Of a stretch of DNA of 34,394 bases, positions 22,810-29,321 are shown one piece after another; positions within the stretch are counted from its first letter, which is position 1, and each line of letters begins with the position of its first letter. The DNA is from Candidatus Woesearchaeota archaeon (GTDB taxonomy: Archaea > Nanobdellota > Nanobdellia > SCGC-AAA011-G17 > GW2011-AR20). The notes beneath the pieces were generated by a model that had not been told where the DNA came from, made no database searches, and saw nothing but the letters and a program-made list of their open reading frames with translations. Location of the stretch: contig JAGVYZ010000046.1 in the NCBI GenBank assembly GCA_018303025.1, forward strand, positions 1-34,394, written 5' to 3'. Both the position numbers and the translations under genes were made by a program.

Positions 22810-22918
22810 GTTTTCCCCAAATCTTCTTTTTTGCTGAAGGTTTTTTATTGCAGGTTCTTTTTAAGAAAGTGCGTAGGGTCGTAAGGGGTGCAACCCTTAC
22901 TTTTGTAGCTACTTCAAA
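22810..22918. repeat. Repeat block upstream of the AT-hook gene
   Basis: The block contains a GAAG-type segment (TTGCTGAAGGTTTTTTATTGC) followed by GCAGGTTC and a hairpin GTAAGGG-GTGCAA-CCCTTAC. The GCAGGTTC and GGGTGCAACCCTTA pieces are shared with the tandem repeat at 16900-16983, linking two repeat types in one block. Confidence 0.6.
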
Positions 22919-22925
22919 ATAGAAA

Positions 22926-22937
22926 AATATATAAAAG
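22926..22937 (+). promoter_or_regulatory. TATA box of the AT-hook protein gene
   Basis: AATATATAAAAG is centred about 26 nt before the ATG at 22957, predicting a leaderless transcript. Confidence 0.6.
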
Positions 22938-22956
22938 GTCATAATTTGAATAGTAT

Positions 22957-23550
22957 ATGACAAACTGGAGAGACTCAGTCGATAAAACACTAAAAGACCA
23001 TTTAGAGCTTCAAATTAAAGAAGCAGCTAAATATAGTGAAGCTTATGGAAAAGCAAAGAATCAAGGTCAGGCTCAATTATGGATAGCAGTTTCTAACTTA
23101 TCAAGGGAAATTTTCAATTTAGAATTAAAAATCAAATTCTTAGAAGGTGCATTAAAAGACATGACTTCAGAATTAAGAAGATTAAGAGAAGAAAGAGAAC
23201 AGGAAAAAGAACAGCAAAAATCAATAGAGCCAATTACATCTGAATTAAATTTTAACTCAGAAATACCTGAAATCAGTGTTGAAAAACAAGTAAAAGTAAG
23301 AAGAATTTCTAAGAAATCAGTTAAAGGAAGAGCTAAGAAAATAAAGAAAGTAGCTAAAACAAAAGCAAAGAAATCAAAGAAACAAAATAAATTAGCAAAG
23401 AAAACATCAAATTTACCAGCTCAAATGACAAATTCAGAAATAATGGAATCACAGCCAGATGTTCAAATTGAGCAAAGAGAAACAATAACAGAAAGAAGAA
23501 GAATTATTTCTAAATCACCACAAAGACGTGGACGACCTAGAAAAAGATAA
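22957..23550 (+). CDS. Coiled-coil protein with basic tail and AT-hook
   Basis: The 197-residue protein starts MTNWRDSVDKTLKDHLELQIKE. Residues 1 to about 90 are helical, with a coiled coil ending in RRLREEREQEKEQQK. Residues 110-150 are very basic (KKSVKGRAKKIKKVAKTKAKK), and the C terminus is RRGRPRKR, a canonical AT-hook core (GRP flanked by basic residues) that binds the minor groove of AT-rich DNA. I do not recognise the full-length family. The combination suggests a DNA-binding, possibly nucleoid-associated, protein. It lies upstream of aIF5A but each has its own TATA box. Confidence 0.75.
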   Translation: MTNWRDSVDKTLKDHLELQIKEAAKYSEAYGKAKNQGQAQLWIAVSNLSREIFNLELKIKFLEGALKDMTSELRRLREEREQEKEQQKSIEPITSELNFNSEIPEISVEKQVKVRRISKKSVKGRAKKIKKVAKTKAKKSKKQNKLAKKTSNLPAQMTNSEIMESQPDVQIEQRETITERRRIISKSPQRRGRPRKR

Positions 23551-23558
23551 AGCATAAT

Positions 23559-23570
23559 CTTTATAAATCT
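23559..23570 (+). promoter_or_regulatory. TATA box of the aIF5A operon
   Basis: TCTTTATAAATC is centred about 26 nt upstream of the ATG at 23590, predicting a leaderless aIF5A-eL40-M50-TatD transcript. Confidence 0.6.
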
Positions 23571-23589
23571 AATTTTAAGATAATTTTTT

Positions 23590-23979
23590 ATGGATAATAT
23601 GAAAGTTACAACTGCCACTGCATTAAGAGTGGGCAATTATGCAATAATAGAAGGATTGCCTTGTGTTATAAAATCAATTCAAACTTCAAAAACAGGAAAA
23701 CACGGACATGCTAAATGCAGAATAGAAGCTGTTTCAATCATTAATGATCAAAAGAAAATCATAGTTGTTCCAGGACATGAAAAAATAGAAGTCCCAATAA
23801 TTGAAAAAAAGAACGGGCAATTACTATCAATAACAAATAATATAGCAAATGTAATGGATTTAGAGACATTTGAAACATTTGATATTCCTATCTCAGATGA
23901 ATTAAAGGAAACATTAAAAGAAGGAGATGCTGTCCAGTATTGGACAGTAATGGACCAAAAAGTCCTAAAAGGTAAATAA
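23590..23979 (+). CDS. eif5a: Translation initiation factor 5A
   Basis: The 129-residue protein carries the hypusine loop 'TSKTGKHGHAK' (Lys37 is the modified residue in the family) in its N-terminal SH3-like domain, then an OB-fold domain ending 'GDAVQYWTVMDQKVLKGK'. aIF5A relieves ribosome stalling. An alternative start at Met4 (MKVTTATAL) is possible. It is the first gene of a four-gene unit with eL40, an M50 protease and TatD. The deoxyhypusine synthase gene is not in this window. Confidence 0.96.
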   Translation: MDNMKVTTATALRVGNYAIIEGLPCVIKSIQTSKTGKHGHAKCRIEAVSIINDQKKIIVVPGHEKIEVPIIEKKNGQLLSITNNIANVMDLETFETFDIPISDELKETLKEGDAVQYWTVMDQKVLKGK

Positions 23980-23981
23980 AC

Positions 23982-24143
23982 ATGGTAAAATTCCCAGAAG
24001 CACAAGTAAGATTATTCAAGAATGTTTTTATCTGCAGAAGATGCAAGACAAAACAAAGAACACAGCCATTAAGAGTAATACAAAAAACAATTTCATGTAG
24101 AAAATGTGGCTGTAATGACTTACGTCCAGTCAGGAAAAAATGA
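23982..24143 (+). CDS. rpl40e: Large ribosomal subunit protein eL40
   Basis: This gene is too short for the ORF track. The 53-residue protein starts MVKFPEAQVRLFKNVFICRRC and has a zinc ribbon C18-x2-C21 ... C39-x2-C42 (ICRRC, SCRKC), ending NDLRPVRKK. It matches archaeal eL40 along its length. The ATG is 2 nt after the aIF5A stop, and its TGA overlaps the ATG of the next gene (ATGA). Confidence 0.94.
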   Translation: MVKFPEAQVRLFKNVFICRRCKTKQRTQPLRVIQKTISCRKCGCNDLRPVRKK

Positions 24144-25474
24144 GCTGGGATTTAATTTTTGCTTTAATTTTTTATTGTTTAATCATTCTATTCTATTTGA
24201 GAAATAAAAAAAAGTTTGAAGTCCAGGGTGGTTTTTTCTTTATTTACAGAACCAAGCTAGGCTTGAAATTAATGGATAAAATAGCCAAGAAAGATTCAAA
24301 TAAATTAATAAAAAAAATAGGTTTAATTTTATTATTAATAAGTATTGTATTATTTATTTTAGCATTAGGTGTTTATTTGAAAAACTTTAATTTTATATTA
24401 TCTTTACCTGTTTTATTAGAGCTAGGCTTATTATTATTCATAATAGGCTTTGTTTTATTTGTTTCATTAAAAAAATTACAAAACATAAGCATAACAACAG
24501 CTTTCTTAGGAATGGCTTTTATTTTCATTTTTTTAATAGTAGCTACAATAAAATTAATTCTTAATCCTGCATCTACACCAGCATTAGCTCCTGTTATTCC
24601 AGGTGTCCAGGTATCGCCTGAATTACCTGTTCTAGGCTTCTGGCATTGGATTATAGCTATTTTAATTATAGCTGTTGTACATGAATTCTCTCATGGTATT
24701 TATGCAAGATTTCATAAGATTAAAATAAAAAGCTCTGGTTTTGCTTTTCTCGGCCCAATATTAGCAGCTTTTGTTGAGCCAGATGAAAAAGCAATGGAGA
24801 AAAAATCAAAAAAATCCCAGTTAGGAATTTTCTCAGCAGGTCCTTTCTCAAATATTGTTTTATTTGTAATTATTTTACTAATCTCATTATTAGTGATAAA
24901 TCCAATAACTTCGTCTCAATTACAATATGAAGGTGTAAAAATAGTTTCAATAGAAAAAAATTCACCTTTTGAATTAGCTGGTTTACAGCCAGGAATGCAA
25001 ATAACAAATATAAATAATGCTGAAATAAAAAACTTAAATGATTTAGTTCTAGAGATTAACAAATTAAAACCTAATACCAAAATAAATATTTCTACGCAAA
25101 ATGAAACATTTTTAGTAAATGTAGCAGAATCAACTGCAACTCCAAATGGAATTTATTTAGGTGTTTCTGTTTCTCCTGTAAAAATCGGATTTAAAGAAGG
25201 TTCAAAAATCCTAGGAACAATATTCTTATGGTTATCCCAGTTATTCCAATGGTTATATGTAATTAGTTTTGGTGTAGGATTATTCAATTTATTACCAATA
25301 GGTCCAGTAGATGGTGGAAGAATGTTCCTGACATTATGCAATAGATTTACAACACCTGAAAAAGCAAAGAAAATCTGGACATATATGACTTCCTTCTGCT
25401 TATTATTAATCTTCATTAATTTACTTCCTTATCTGATTAAAATGTTTTCATTTTTCATTCATATTTTCATATAA
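24140..25474 (+). CDS. Site-2-protease-type M50 metalloprotease with PDZ domain
   Basis: The 444-residue integral membrane protein carries the zinc-binding HEFSH (residues 181-185) within a membrane helix and the third-ligand motif 'NLLPIGPVDGG' (around 390). A PDZ domain (SPFELAGLQPGMQITNINNAEIKNLNDL) lies between, in the extracytoplasmic loop. Hydrophobic segments near 5-20, 60-80, 90-110, 120-142 and at the C terminus frame this core. It should cut substrates within the membrane, as in regulated intramembrane proteolysis. It overlaps eL40 by 4 nt (ATGA), so it is translationally coupled to ribosomal genes. Confidence 0.93.
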   Translation: MSWDLIFALIFYCLIILFYLRNKKKFEVQGGFFFIYRTKLGLKLMDKIAKKDSNKLIKKIGLILLLISIVLFILALGVYLKNFNFILSLPVLLELGLLLFIIGFVLFVSLKKLQNISITTAFLGMAFIFIFLIVATIKLILNPASTPALAPVIPGVQVSPELPVLGFWHWIIAILIIAVVHEFSHGIYARFHKIKIKSSGFAFLGPILAAFVEPDEKAMEKKSKKSQLGIFSAGPFSNIVLFVIILLISLLVINPITSSQLQYEGVKIVSIEKNSPFELAGLQPGMQITNINNAEIKNLNDLVLEINKLKPNTKINISTQNETFLVNVAESTATPNGIYLGVSVSPVKIGFKEGSKILGTIFLWLSQLFQWLYVISFGVGLFNLLPIGPVDGGRMFLTLCNRFTTPEKAKKIWTYMTSFCLLLIFINLLPYLIKMFSFFIHIFI

Positions 25475-25487
25475 TTAAAATAAAAAA

Positions 25488-26231
25488 ATGAAAGTAGATA
25501 TTCATGTGCATTTTGAACTTTTAGAAGACATAGAAGAAAAAATAGAGAGATGCAAAAAAGATAATTTTCATGCATTAATTGCTAACGGCATTAATTTAGA
25601 AGCAAACAAACTTGCTTTAAATTTATCAAAAAAATATCCTTTAATTAAAGCTTCTTTTGGCTTATATCCAGATGAATTAGAAAATTTAAATGAATCTCAA
25701 ATAAATGAAACTTTTTCTTTTATTGAAAAAAACATAAAAAATATAGTTGCATTAGGTGAAATTGGCTTGGATTTCTCAAATCCTTCTTGGAATAAAGAAA
25801 AGCAAATAAAAGTCTTTGAAAGATTCATTTCATTAGGTAAAAAACATAATTTAGCATTAATAATTCATTCAAGAAAGGCAGAAAAAGAAGTTATAGATAT
25901 TTTAGAGAAAAATAAAGCAAGTAAAGTAGTTTTACATTGTTTTTCAGGAAACTTCAAACTAATTGAAAAAGCTTATTCTCTAAATTATAACTTTTCAATA
26001 CCCTGCACTATTGTTAAATCAGAGCATTTCCAGAAATTAGTAAAAGAAATCAAAATTGAAAATCTATTAACAGAAACAGACTCTCCTTTCTTATCTCCAT
26101 TTAAAGATAAGAAAAACGAACCATTTTTCATTAATGAAACATTAAAGAAAATCTCAGAAATAAAGCAGATTTCATTAAAAGAAGCAGAAAACAAATTATT
26201 TGAAAATTATAAAAGATTGTTTGAAAATTAG
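25488..26231 (+). CDS. tatD: TatD-family metal-dependent hydrolase
   Basis: The 247-residue amidohydrolase-fold protein has metal ligands His6/His8 (DIHVH), Glu in 'ALGEIGLDF', His in 'LIIHSRKAE', His in 'VLHCFSGN', and Asp in 'LTETDSPF'. TatD enzymes act as 3'-5' nucleases. It is the last gene of the aIF5A unit. Its last 48 codons recur, diverged, at 26688-26837, with an orphan gene between the two copies. Its TAG overlaps the stop of that convergent orphan by 3 nt. Confidence 0.93.
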   Translation: MKVDIHVHFELLEDIEEKIERCKKDNFHALIANGINLEANKLALNLSKKYPLIKASFGLYPDELENLNESQINETFSFIEKNIKNIVALGEIGLDFSNPSWNKEKQIKVFERFISLGKKHNLALIIHSRKAEKEVIDILEKNKASKVVLHCFSGNFKLIEKAYSLNYNFSIPCTIVKSEHFQKLVKEIKIENLLTETDSPFLSPFKDKKNEPFFINETLKKISEIKQISLKEAENKLFENYKRLFEN

Positions 26232-26629
26232 TCTTCTAATTTTTTTAATTGTTTTTCTTTTTTTTCTATATCTTTTTTTAATCTACTTAATCTATTTGAA
26301 CGAGCTCTAAGTACATTCGGGTTAGATCTACCAAAACCAGTACCAGGAGAATGGCTAGTACTAATCATTCTCTGATAATCTCCCCTCATTGATTCTATTT
26401 CTAGTCTAAGCTGTCTGCTTTGTTGTACTCTTTTTATCAAAATTTTTTCTAGCTTTTCTAATTCCCCTAATTGTAGTATATTTCTTCCTCTTTCTGCTCT
26501 TATTGATAGTAAATTTTTATTTTGAGAATCAGTTCCAAATCTTCTTTCTTGTTCTGCAAGTGCAGTTATTTTAGTTTTAAGTACAATGATTTTTATTTTA
26601 ATATCTGCAAGTCTTTCTTCTAAAGTCAT
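26228..26629 (-). CDS. Orphan coiled-coil protein inserted beside tatD (133 aa)
   Basis: I do not recognise the family. The protein is mostly coiled coil (LADIKIKIIVLKTKITALAEQ, LGELEKLEKILIKRVQQSRQ, LSRLKKDIEKKEKQLKKLED), broken by a flexible loop 'STSHSPGTGFGRSNPN'. A TA-run TATA box lies 26 nt upstream of the ATG. Its stop (TTA on plus strand, 26228-26230) overlaps the tatD TAG, and about 60 bp beyond its start lies a second copy of the tatD 3' end. It therefore sits between two copies of the same gene end, which strongly suggests insertion. Confidence 0.75.
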   Translation of the reverse strand: MTLEERLADIKIKIIVLKTKITALAEQERRFGTDSQNKNLLSIRAERGRNILQLGELEKLEKILIKRVQQSRQLRLEIESMRGDYQRMISTSHSPGTGFGRSNPNVLRARSNRLSRLKKDIEKKEKQLKKLED

Positions 26630-26647
26630 AAAACTTAGATAAAATAA

Positions 26648-26662
26648 GATATATATATATAT
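26648..26662 (-). promoter_or_regulatory. TA-run TATA box of the inserted orphan gene
   Basis: GATATATATATATAT is centred 26 nt from the ATG at 26629. A similar TA run precedes the coiled-coil orphan at 21728-22072. Confidence 0.55.
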
Positions 26663-26687
26663 TTCGAAACTATTGTACTTATTATTC

Positions 26688-26837
26688 CCGCCTTTCTTAC
26701 CTTATATCAAAGACAAAAAGAATGAGTCTTTCTTCATAAATGAAACATTAAATAAAATATCAGAAATAAAACAAATTTCATTAAAAGAAGCAGAATCTAA
26801 AATTTTAGAAAATTATAAAAAATTGTTTGAAAATTAA
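26688..26837 (+). pseudogene. Second, diverged copy of the tatD 3' end
   Basis: The plus strand encodes PPFLPYIKDKKNESFFINE and continues as TLNKISEIKQISLKEAE to LFEN-stop, matching the last 49 codons of tatD. By hand count about 29 of 150 bases differ, and most changes are at third codon positions. No start codon belongs to it. Its TAA abuts the eL31 stop at 26838, the place where the original tatD end would be expected. Confidence 0.92.
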
Positions 26838-27284
26838 TTATACTTTTGCTCTTTTAATCGCTTCTTTTACGTCCTCTTCTTTAATATTTTTTTCTTTTGC
26901 AAATTCTTGTGTTTTCTTTAATAATTTGTCAATTTTCTTTTCTGTTTTGACTTCTGGTTTAGCAACAACCTTAGTCTCAGCTTTCTTAACTACTTTTACA
27001 GGCTCTTTATAGTCAAAAGAATGAACCATTACAAATTCAACATCTTTCTTGTGTTTGTCTTTTTTAACATCTTTTACAGCTTTAACTTTAATCTTAGCAG
27101 GAGGATTCTTTCTTCCATGCTTGTGAATTAAATTGCTTAATTCAGTAGCAATTTTTACATTGTCTGATTTCATATGTTTAGAAATAAAATAACCAACTTC
27201 TCTGACAGCTCTTTTAGTTTTAGCATAACTAGGAACATGTCTGAATGATTTTCTTAATGGTATAACATAAATTCTTTCTTCCAT
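26838..27284 (-). CDS. rpl31e: Large ribosomal subunit protein eL31 with extended tail
   Basis: The 148-residue protein begins MEERIYVIPLRKSFRHVPSYAKTKRAVREV, with the eL31 fold ending near residue 88 ('HKKDVEFVMVHS'). A further 60 residues form a Lys/Val-rich linker (KVVKKAETKVVAKPEVK) and a helical tail (DKLLKKTQEFAKEKNIKEED). The family is normally 85-100 residues. It is the last gene of the eS19-eL39-eL31 unit and lies 1 nt after the eL39 stop. Confidence 0.94.
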   Translation of the reverse strand: MEERIYVIPLRKSFRHVPSYAKTKRAVREVGYFISKHMKSDNVKIATELSNLIHKHGRKNPPAKIKVKAVKDVKKDKHKKDVEFVMVHSFDYKEPVKVVKKAETKVVAKPEVKTEKKIDKLLKKTQEFAKEKNIKEEDVKEAIKRAKV

Positions 27285-27285
27285 T

Positions 27286-27456
27286 TTATGCCTTTATCCT
27301 TGTTCTTTTCCAGTTTCTTTTAACAGCAGTATGCCTGCCTGGATGAACTCTTCTTCCTTTACCATAAATCTTAGGAACAGTCCAGAATGGTGCCCATCTT
27401 CTCTGTCTTGATTTTTTAGCTAATCTTAATTTCTTAGCTAACCATTTAATTCCCAT
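27286..27456 (-). CDS. rpl39e: Large ribosomal subunit protein eL39
   Basis: This gene is too short for the ORF track. The 56-residue product starts MGIKWLAKKLRLAKKSRQRRWAPFW and ends RRVHPGRHTAVKRNWKRTRIKA, which is the full eL39 pattern (basic helix, 'W.P.W', 'R.W.R.++'). The ATG is upstream of the eS19 stop by 11 nt, so the two genes overlap. Confidence 0.94.
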   Translation of the reverse strand: MGIKWLAKKLRLAKKSRQRRWAPFWTVPKIYGKGRRVHPGRHTAVKRNWKRTRIKA

Positions 27457-27994
27457 TTTCTTTTACCTGAACAACTTCTTTTCCCTGAAGGCTTTTTTCA
27501 AAAGGCTTCTCATGATGTTCTTTAACTGCAATATGTTCTTTTACCTGTTCTTCTTTTACATGAGCAACCTTTTCATGTTCTTTTCCTTTCTTAGCTAATT
27601 TGTCTAAGAAACTCTTTCCCTTAGGAGTTATTGCTCTTCCTTTATGTTTTTTAACTTCAACTTGTTTAATCAAGCCTGCTTTTTCTAAATCTTGTAATAT
27701 AACTCTAATAACTTTACCAGAAGCAACATATGTTATTTCAGGTTGATATCCTCTGTTCTTTTTATTAGAATACTTCATCTTTAATTTATTAGTTCCAATA
27801 GGACCTTTCATGTAAACAGCTCTTAATACAGAACCAGCTCTCATAAACCACCAGTCTTGATCATATGGTGCTCTTTGCTTTCCAGCTCCTGTTTTGACAA
27901 AATTAGCCCATTCAGGCTTTTTCATTAGCTTCTTTAATTCAGGACCAGCCTTATTGATAAGCTCTGTTCCATTAATATCATATATTGTTGCCAT
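27446..27994 (-). CDS. rps19e: Small ribosomal subunit protein eS19 with extended tail
   Basis: The 182-residue protein starts MATIYDINGTELINKAGPELKKLMKKPEWANFVKTG and has the winged-helix eS19 core 'RAPYDQDWWFMRAGSVLRAVYMKGPIG', 'VIRVILQDLEKAGLIKQV', 'RAITPKGKSFLDKLAKK'. Normal archaeal eS19 ends near residue 150. Here about 35 further residues include EKPFEKSLQGKEVVQ, encoded by a copy of the dispersed GAAG repeat. It is the first gene of its operon, with a TATA-like box (ATTTAAAAAGG, 28016-28026) 26 nt upstream. Confidence 0.95.
   Translation of the reverse strand: MATIYDINGTELINKAGPELKKLMKKPEWANFVKTGAGKQRAPYDQDWWFMRAGSVLRAVYMKGPIGTNKLKMKYSNKKNRGYQPEITYVASGKVIRVILQDLEKAGLIKQVEVKKHKGRAITPKGKSFLDKLAKKGKEHEKVAHVKEEQVKEHIAVKEHHEKPFEKSLQGKEVVQVKENGN
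27465..27512. repeat. Dispersed GAAG-hairpin repeat, copy C (inside eS19)
   Basis: CTTTTCCCTGAAGGCTTTTTTCAAAAGGCTTCTC is a variant of copies A and B, with the same GAAGGCTTTT/AAAAGGCTTC pairing. It is read through in frame and forms part of the eS19 C-terminal tail. Confidence 0.65.
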
Positions 27995-28015
27995 ATCTTA
28001 AAACCCTGAAAAGAG

Positions 28016-28026
28016 ATTTAAAAAGG
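28016..28026 (-). promoter_or_regulatory. TATA box of the eS19 operon
   Basis: The minus strand reads CCTTTTTAAAT, centred about 26 nt upstream of the eS19 ATG at 27994. Confidence 0.55.
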
Positions 28027-28033
28027 TTTCTAC

Positions 28034-28063
28034 GGGCTGAAATTTGAGGGGCTGAAATTTGAG
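28034..28063 (+). repeat. 15-bp tandem repeat (two units)
   Basis: GGGCTGAAATTTGAG occurs twice in direct succession. It lies between the eS19 promoter and the accessory island. The rest of the 28027-28272 gap is AT-rich with paired AACGTTATATA/AACGTTAATATA segments; I see no gene in it. Confidence 0.8.
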
Positions 28064-28272
28064 CTAGTGATAAGTAAAATAATAATTTATACAAACGTTA
28101 TATAATATTTGCCTTATTAACATATTTATGGGAAAACGTTAATATAAATCAATAAAATTAATTAACTCCACCAGTTCTAAACTCCAATTAAGAATAACCA
28201 TTCCTAAGAGCATTGGTTTATGGACTTGATGTTCACCATAATGAAATTATAAAATCATCTAAGGGACATAAA

Positions 28273-28707
28273 TTAAAACAGAGAAAAAGTAAATTGATTC
28301 ATATATCCAATATAAATTAAAATTCCATTTTTTAAAACATCTCTCCCTATCAAAGAACTAATCTCTTGCCCCTCTAATGGTGCTGAAATAAAAGGACCTT
28401 CATAGATTAACCCGTGACTTGGAATTAACATTCGCATAAAATAATGATAACATTCATGGTCTTTACTAGAAGGAGTATTTATTTTTGTAACACCAGTTGG
28501 TTTTAAACCTAATGCTTCAGGTATTTCCTTTTTTATTACACATGCAGAAGCACCTGTATCAATTAAGGATTTAACAGTTATAGGTTCCGGAATAGCCTTT
28601 TTTTCTTCAATATATTTCTTTTCTAAATCTGATGAAATTAAAAACTGAACTTCTAAAATTGGACCTTCTTTTTCTAAATCCGAAGAATTAATGGTTACGG
28701 AAGGCAT
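28273..28707 (-). CDS. Retropepsin-like aspartyl protease
   Basis: The 144-residue protein has the single-domain retropepsin pattern: catalytic 'SLIDTGASACVI' (Asp50-Thr-Gly) and, near the C terminus, 'SSLIGRDVLKNGILIYIG', the conserved Gly-Arg-Asp helix. Such proteases act as dimers. It has no signal peptide, so it is cytoplasmic. It overlaps the upstream small gene by 13 nt, so the two are translationally coupled. Substrate unknown. It lies in the accessory island beside cysS. Confidence 0.85.
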   Translation of the reverse strand: MPSVTINSSDLEKEGPILEVQFLISSDLEKKYIEEKKAIPEPITVKSLIDTGASACVIKKEIPEALGLKPTGVTKINTPSSKDHECYHYFMRMLIPSHGLIYEGPFISAPLEGQEISSLIGRDVLKNGILIYIGYMNQFTFSLF

Positions 28708-28955
28708 GGTATATCAACTCTAATTAAATTAGAAGTAAAATTTTGTGGTTGGTCTACCTCGAGGATTTGTTTTACTAAAAAAGGAGTGTTTCCAAATTTA
28801 TCAATTCCAACCTTAACTGCATCTGAATAAGTATCAAAAACATTTATTATTTCTTCTCCCTTTATAAGAACAAATTTACCTCGACTATCCTTAAGCAATC
28901 TTTGTTTGTTCTTTTCATATGTTTCCAATTCTTTTAAAAAAATATTCTTTGTCAT
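28695..28955 (-). CDS. Small partner protein of the retropepsin (DUF5678-like)
   Basis: The 86-residue protein contains 'YEKNKQRLLKDSRGKFVLIKGEEIINVFDTYSDAVKVGIDKFGNTPFLVKQI'-type sequence: a helix, then two strands with 'GKFVLIKG' and 'FDTYSDA', then a helix and 'PFLVKQI'. This resembles DUF5678-type small proteins, by pattern only. It precedes and overlaps the retropepsin gene by 13 nt. TATA-like ATATTATATA lies about 15-25 nt upstream. It may regulate or target the protease; this is inference. Confidence 0.6.
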   Translation of the reverse strand: MTKNIFLKELETYEKNKQRLLKDSRGKFVLIKGEEIINVFDTYSDAVKVGIDKFGNTPFLVKQILEVDQPQNFTSNLIRVDIPCLP

Positions 28956-28996
28956 ATATAATATAATACTTATGAATTTAAAACTCTTTTGTTAGA

Positions 28997-29073
28997 CTAC
29001 TTTCTCTCCACTCTACACCCATCTTTCTCGTCTTTTACAATAAAACCAAGTTTTTCAATTTCTTCTCTTATTT
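28997..29073 (-). pseudogene. Third partial copy of the cysS 3' end
   Basis: The minus strand encodes IREEIEKLGFIVKDEKDGCR then VERK and a stop, matching the last 25 codons of cysS. The plus strand shares TTTTACAATAAAACCAAG with the 30675 copy. It is joined at 29073 to a different short coding remnant. Confidence 0.85.
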
Positions 29074-29157
29074 GTTTTTATCCCAACCTTTACTTAAAAT
29101 TGAAGGTGTTATAAACTTGGTGTAAATATTTCTTTCTGAAATCTGTTTTTTGTTCAT
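29074..29157 (-). pseudogene. 5' remnant resembling a type I restriction subunit (HsdR-like)
   Basis: An ATG at 29157 opens MNKKQISERNIYTKFITPSI, then LSKGWDKNK and a stop. 'E..I...fItP.l...GWd' is the usual start of HsdR-type helicase-nuclease subunits, followed there by '.qIreE'. Here the next codons are out-of-frame cysS 3' end (IREEIEKLG), so the two were joined at a short shared sequence. The rest of the gene is absent. Confidence 0.5.
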
Positions 29158-29321
29158 TTCTATGCCAAATTAGAGAAAGTTAAAGGATTTAAAACTTGTT
29201 AAACTGATGAATAATTCTATATTCTTAAAAATATATATTAAAAGGTAAGGGTAACAGACAAACACCTTTAGAAAGTTTATAAATAAAAGAAGCTTAGAAT
29301 AAGAATGAACAAAAGCGAATA

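Noticed and set aside
28198-28320. Plus-strand ORF fragment containing GLDVHHNEIIKSSKGHK
   Set aside because: It has a protein-like look, but there is no good start, it is only about 40 codons, and it overlaps the 3' end of the retropepsin gene on the other strand. I cannot support it as a gene or remnant.
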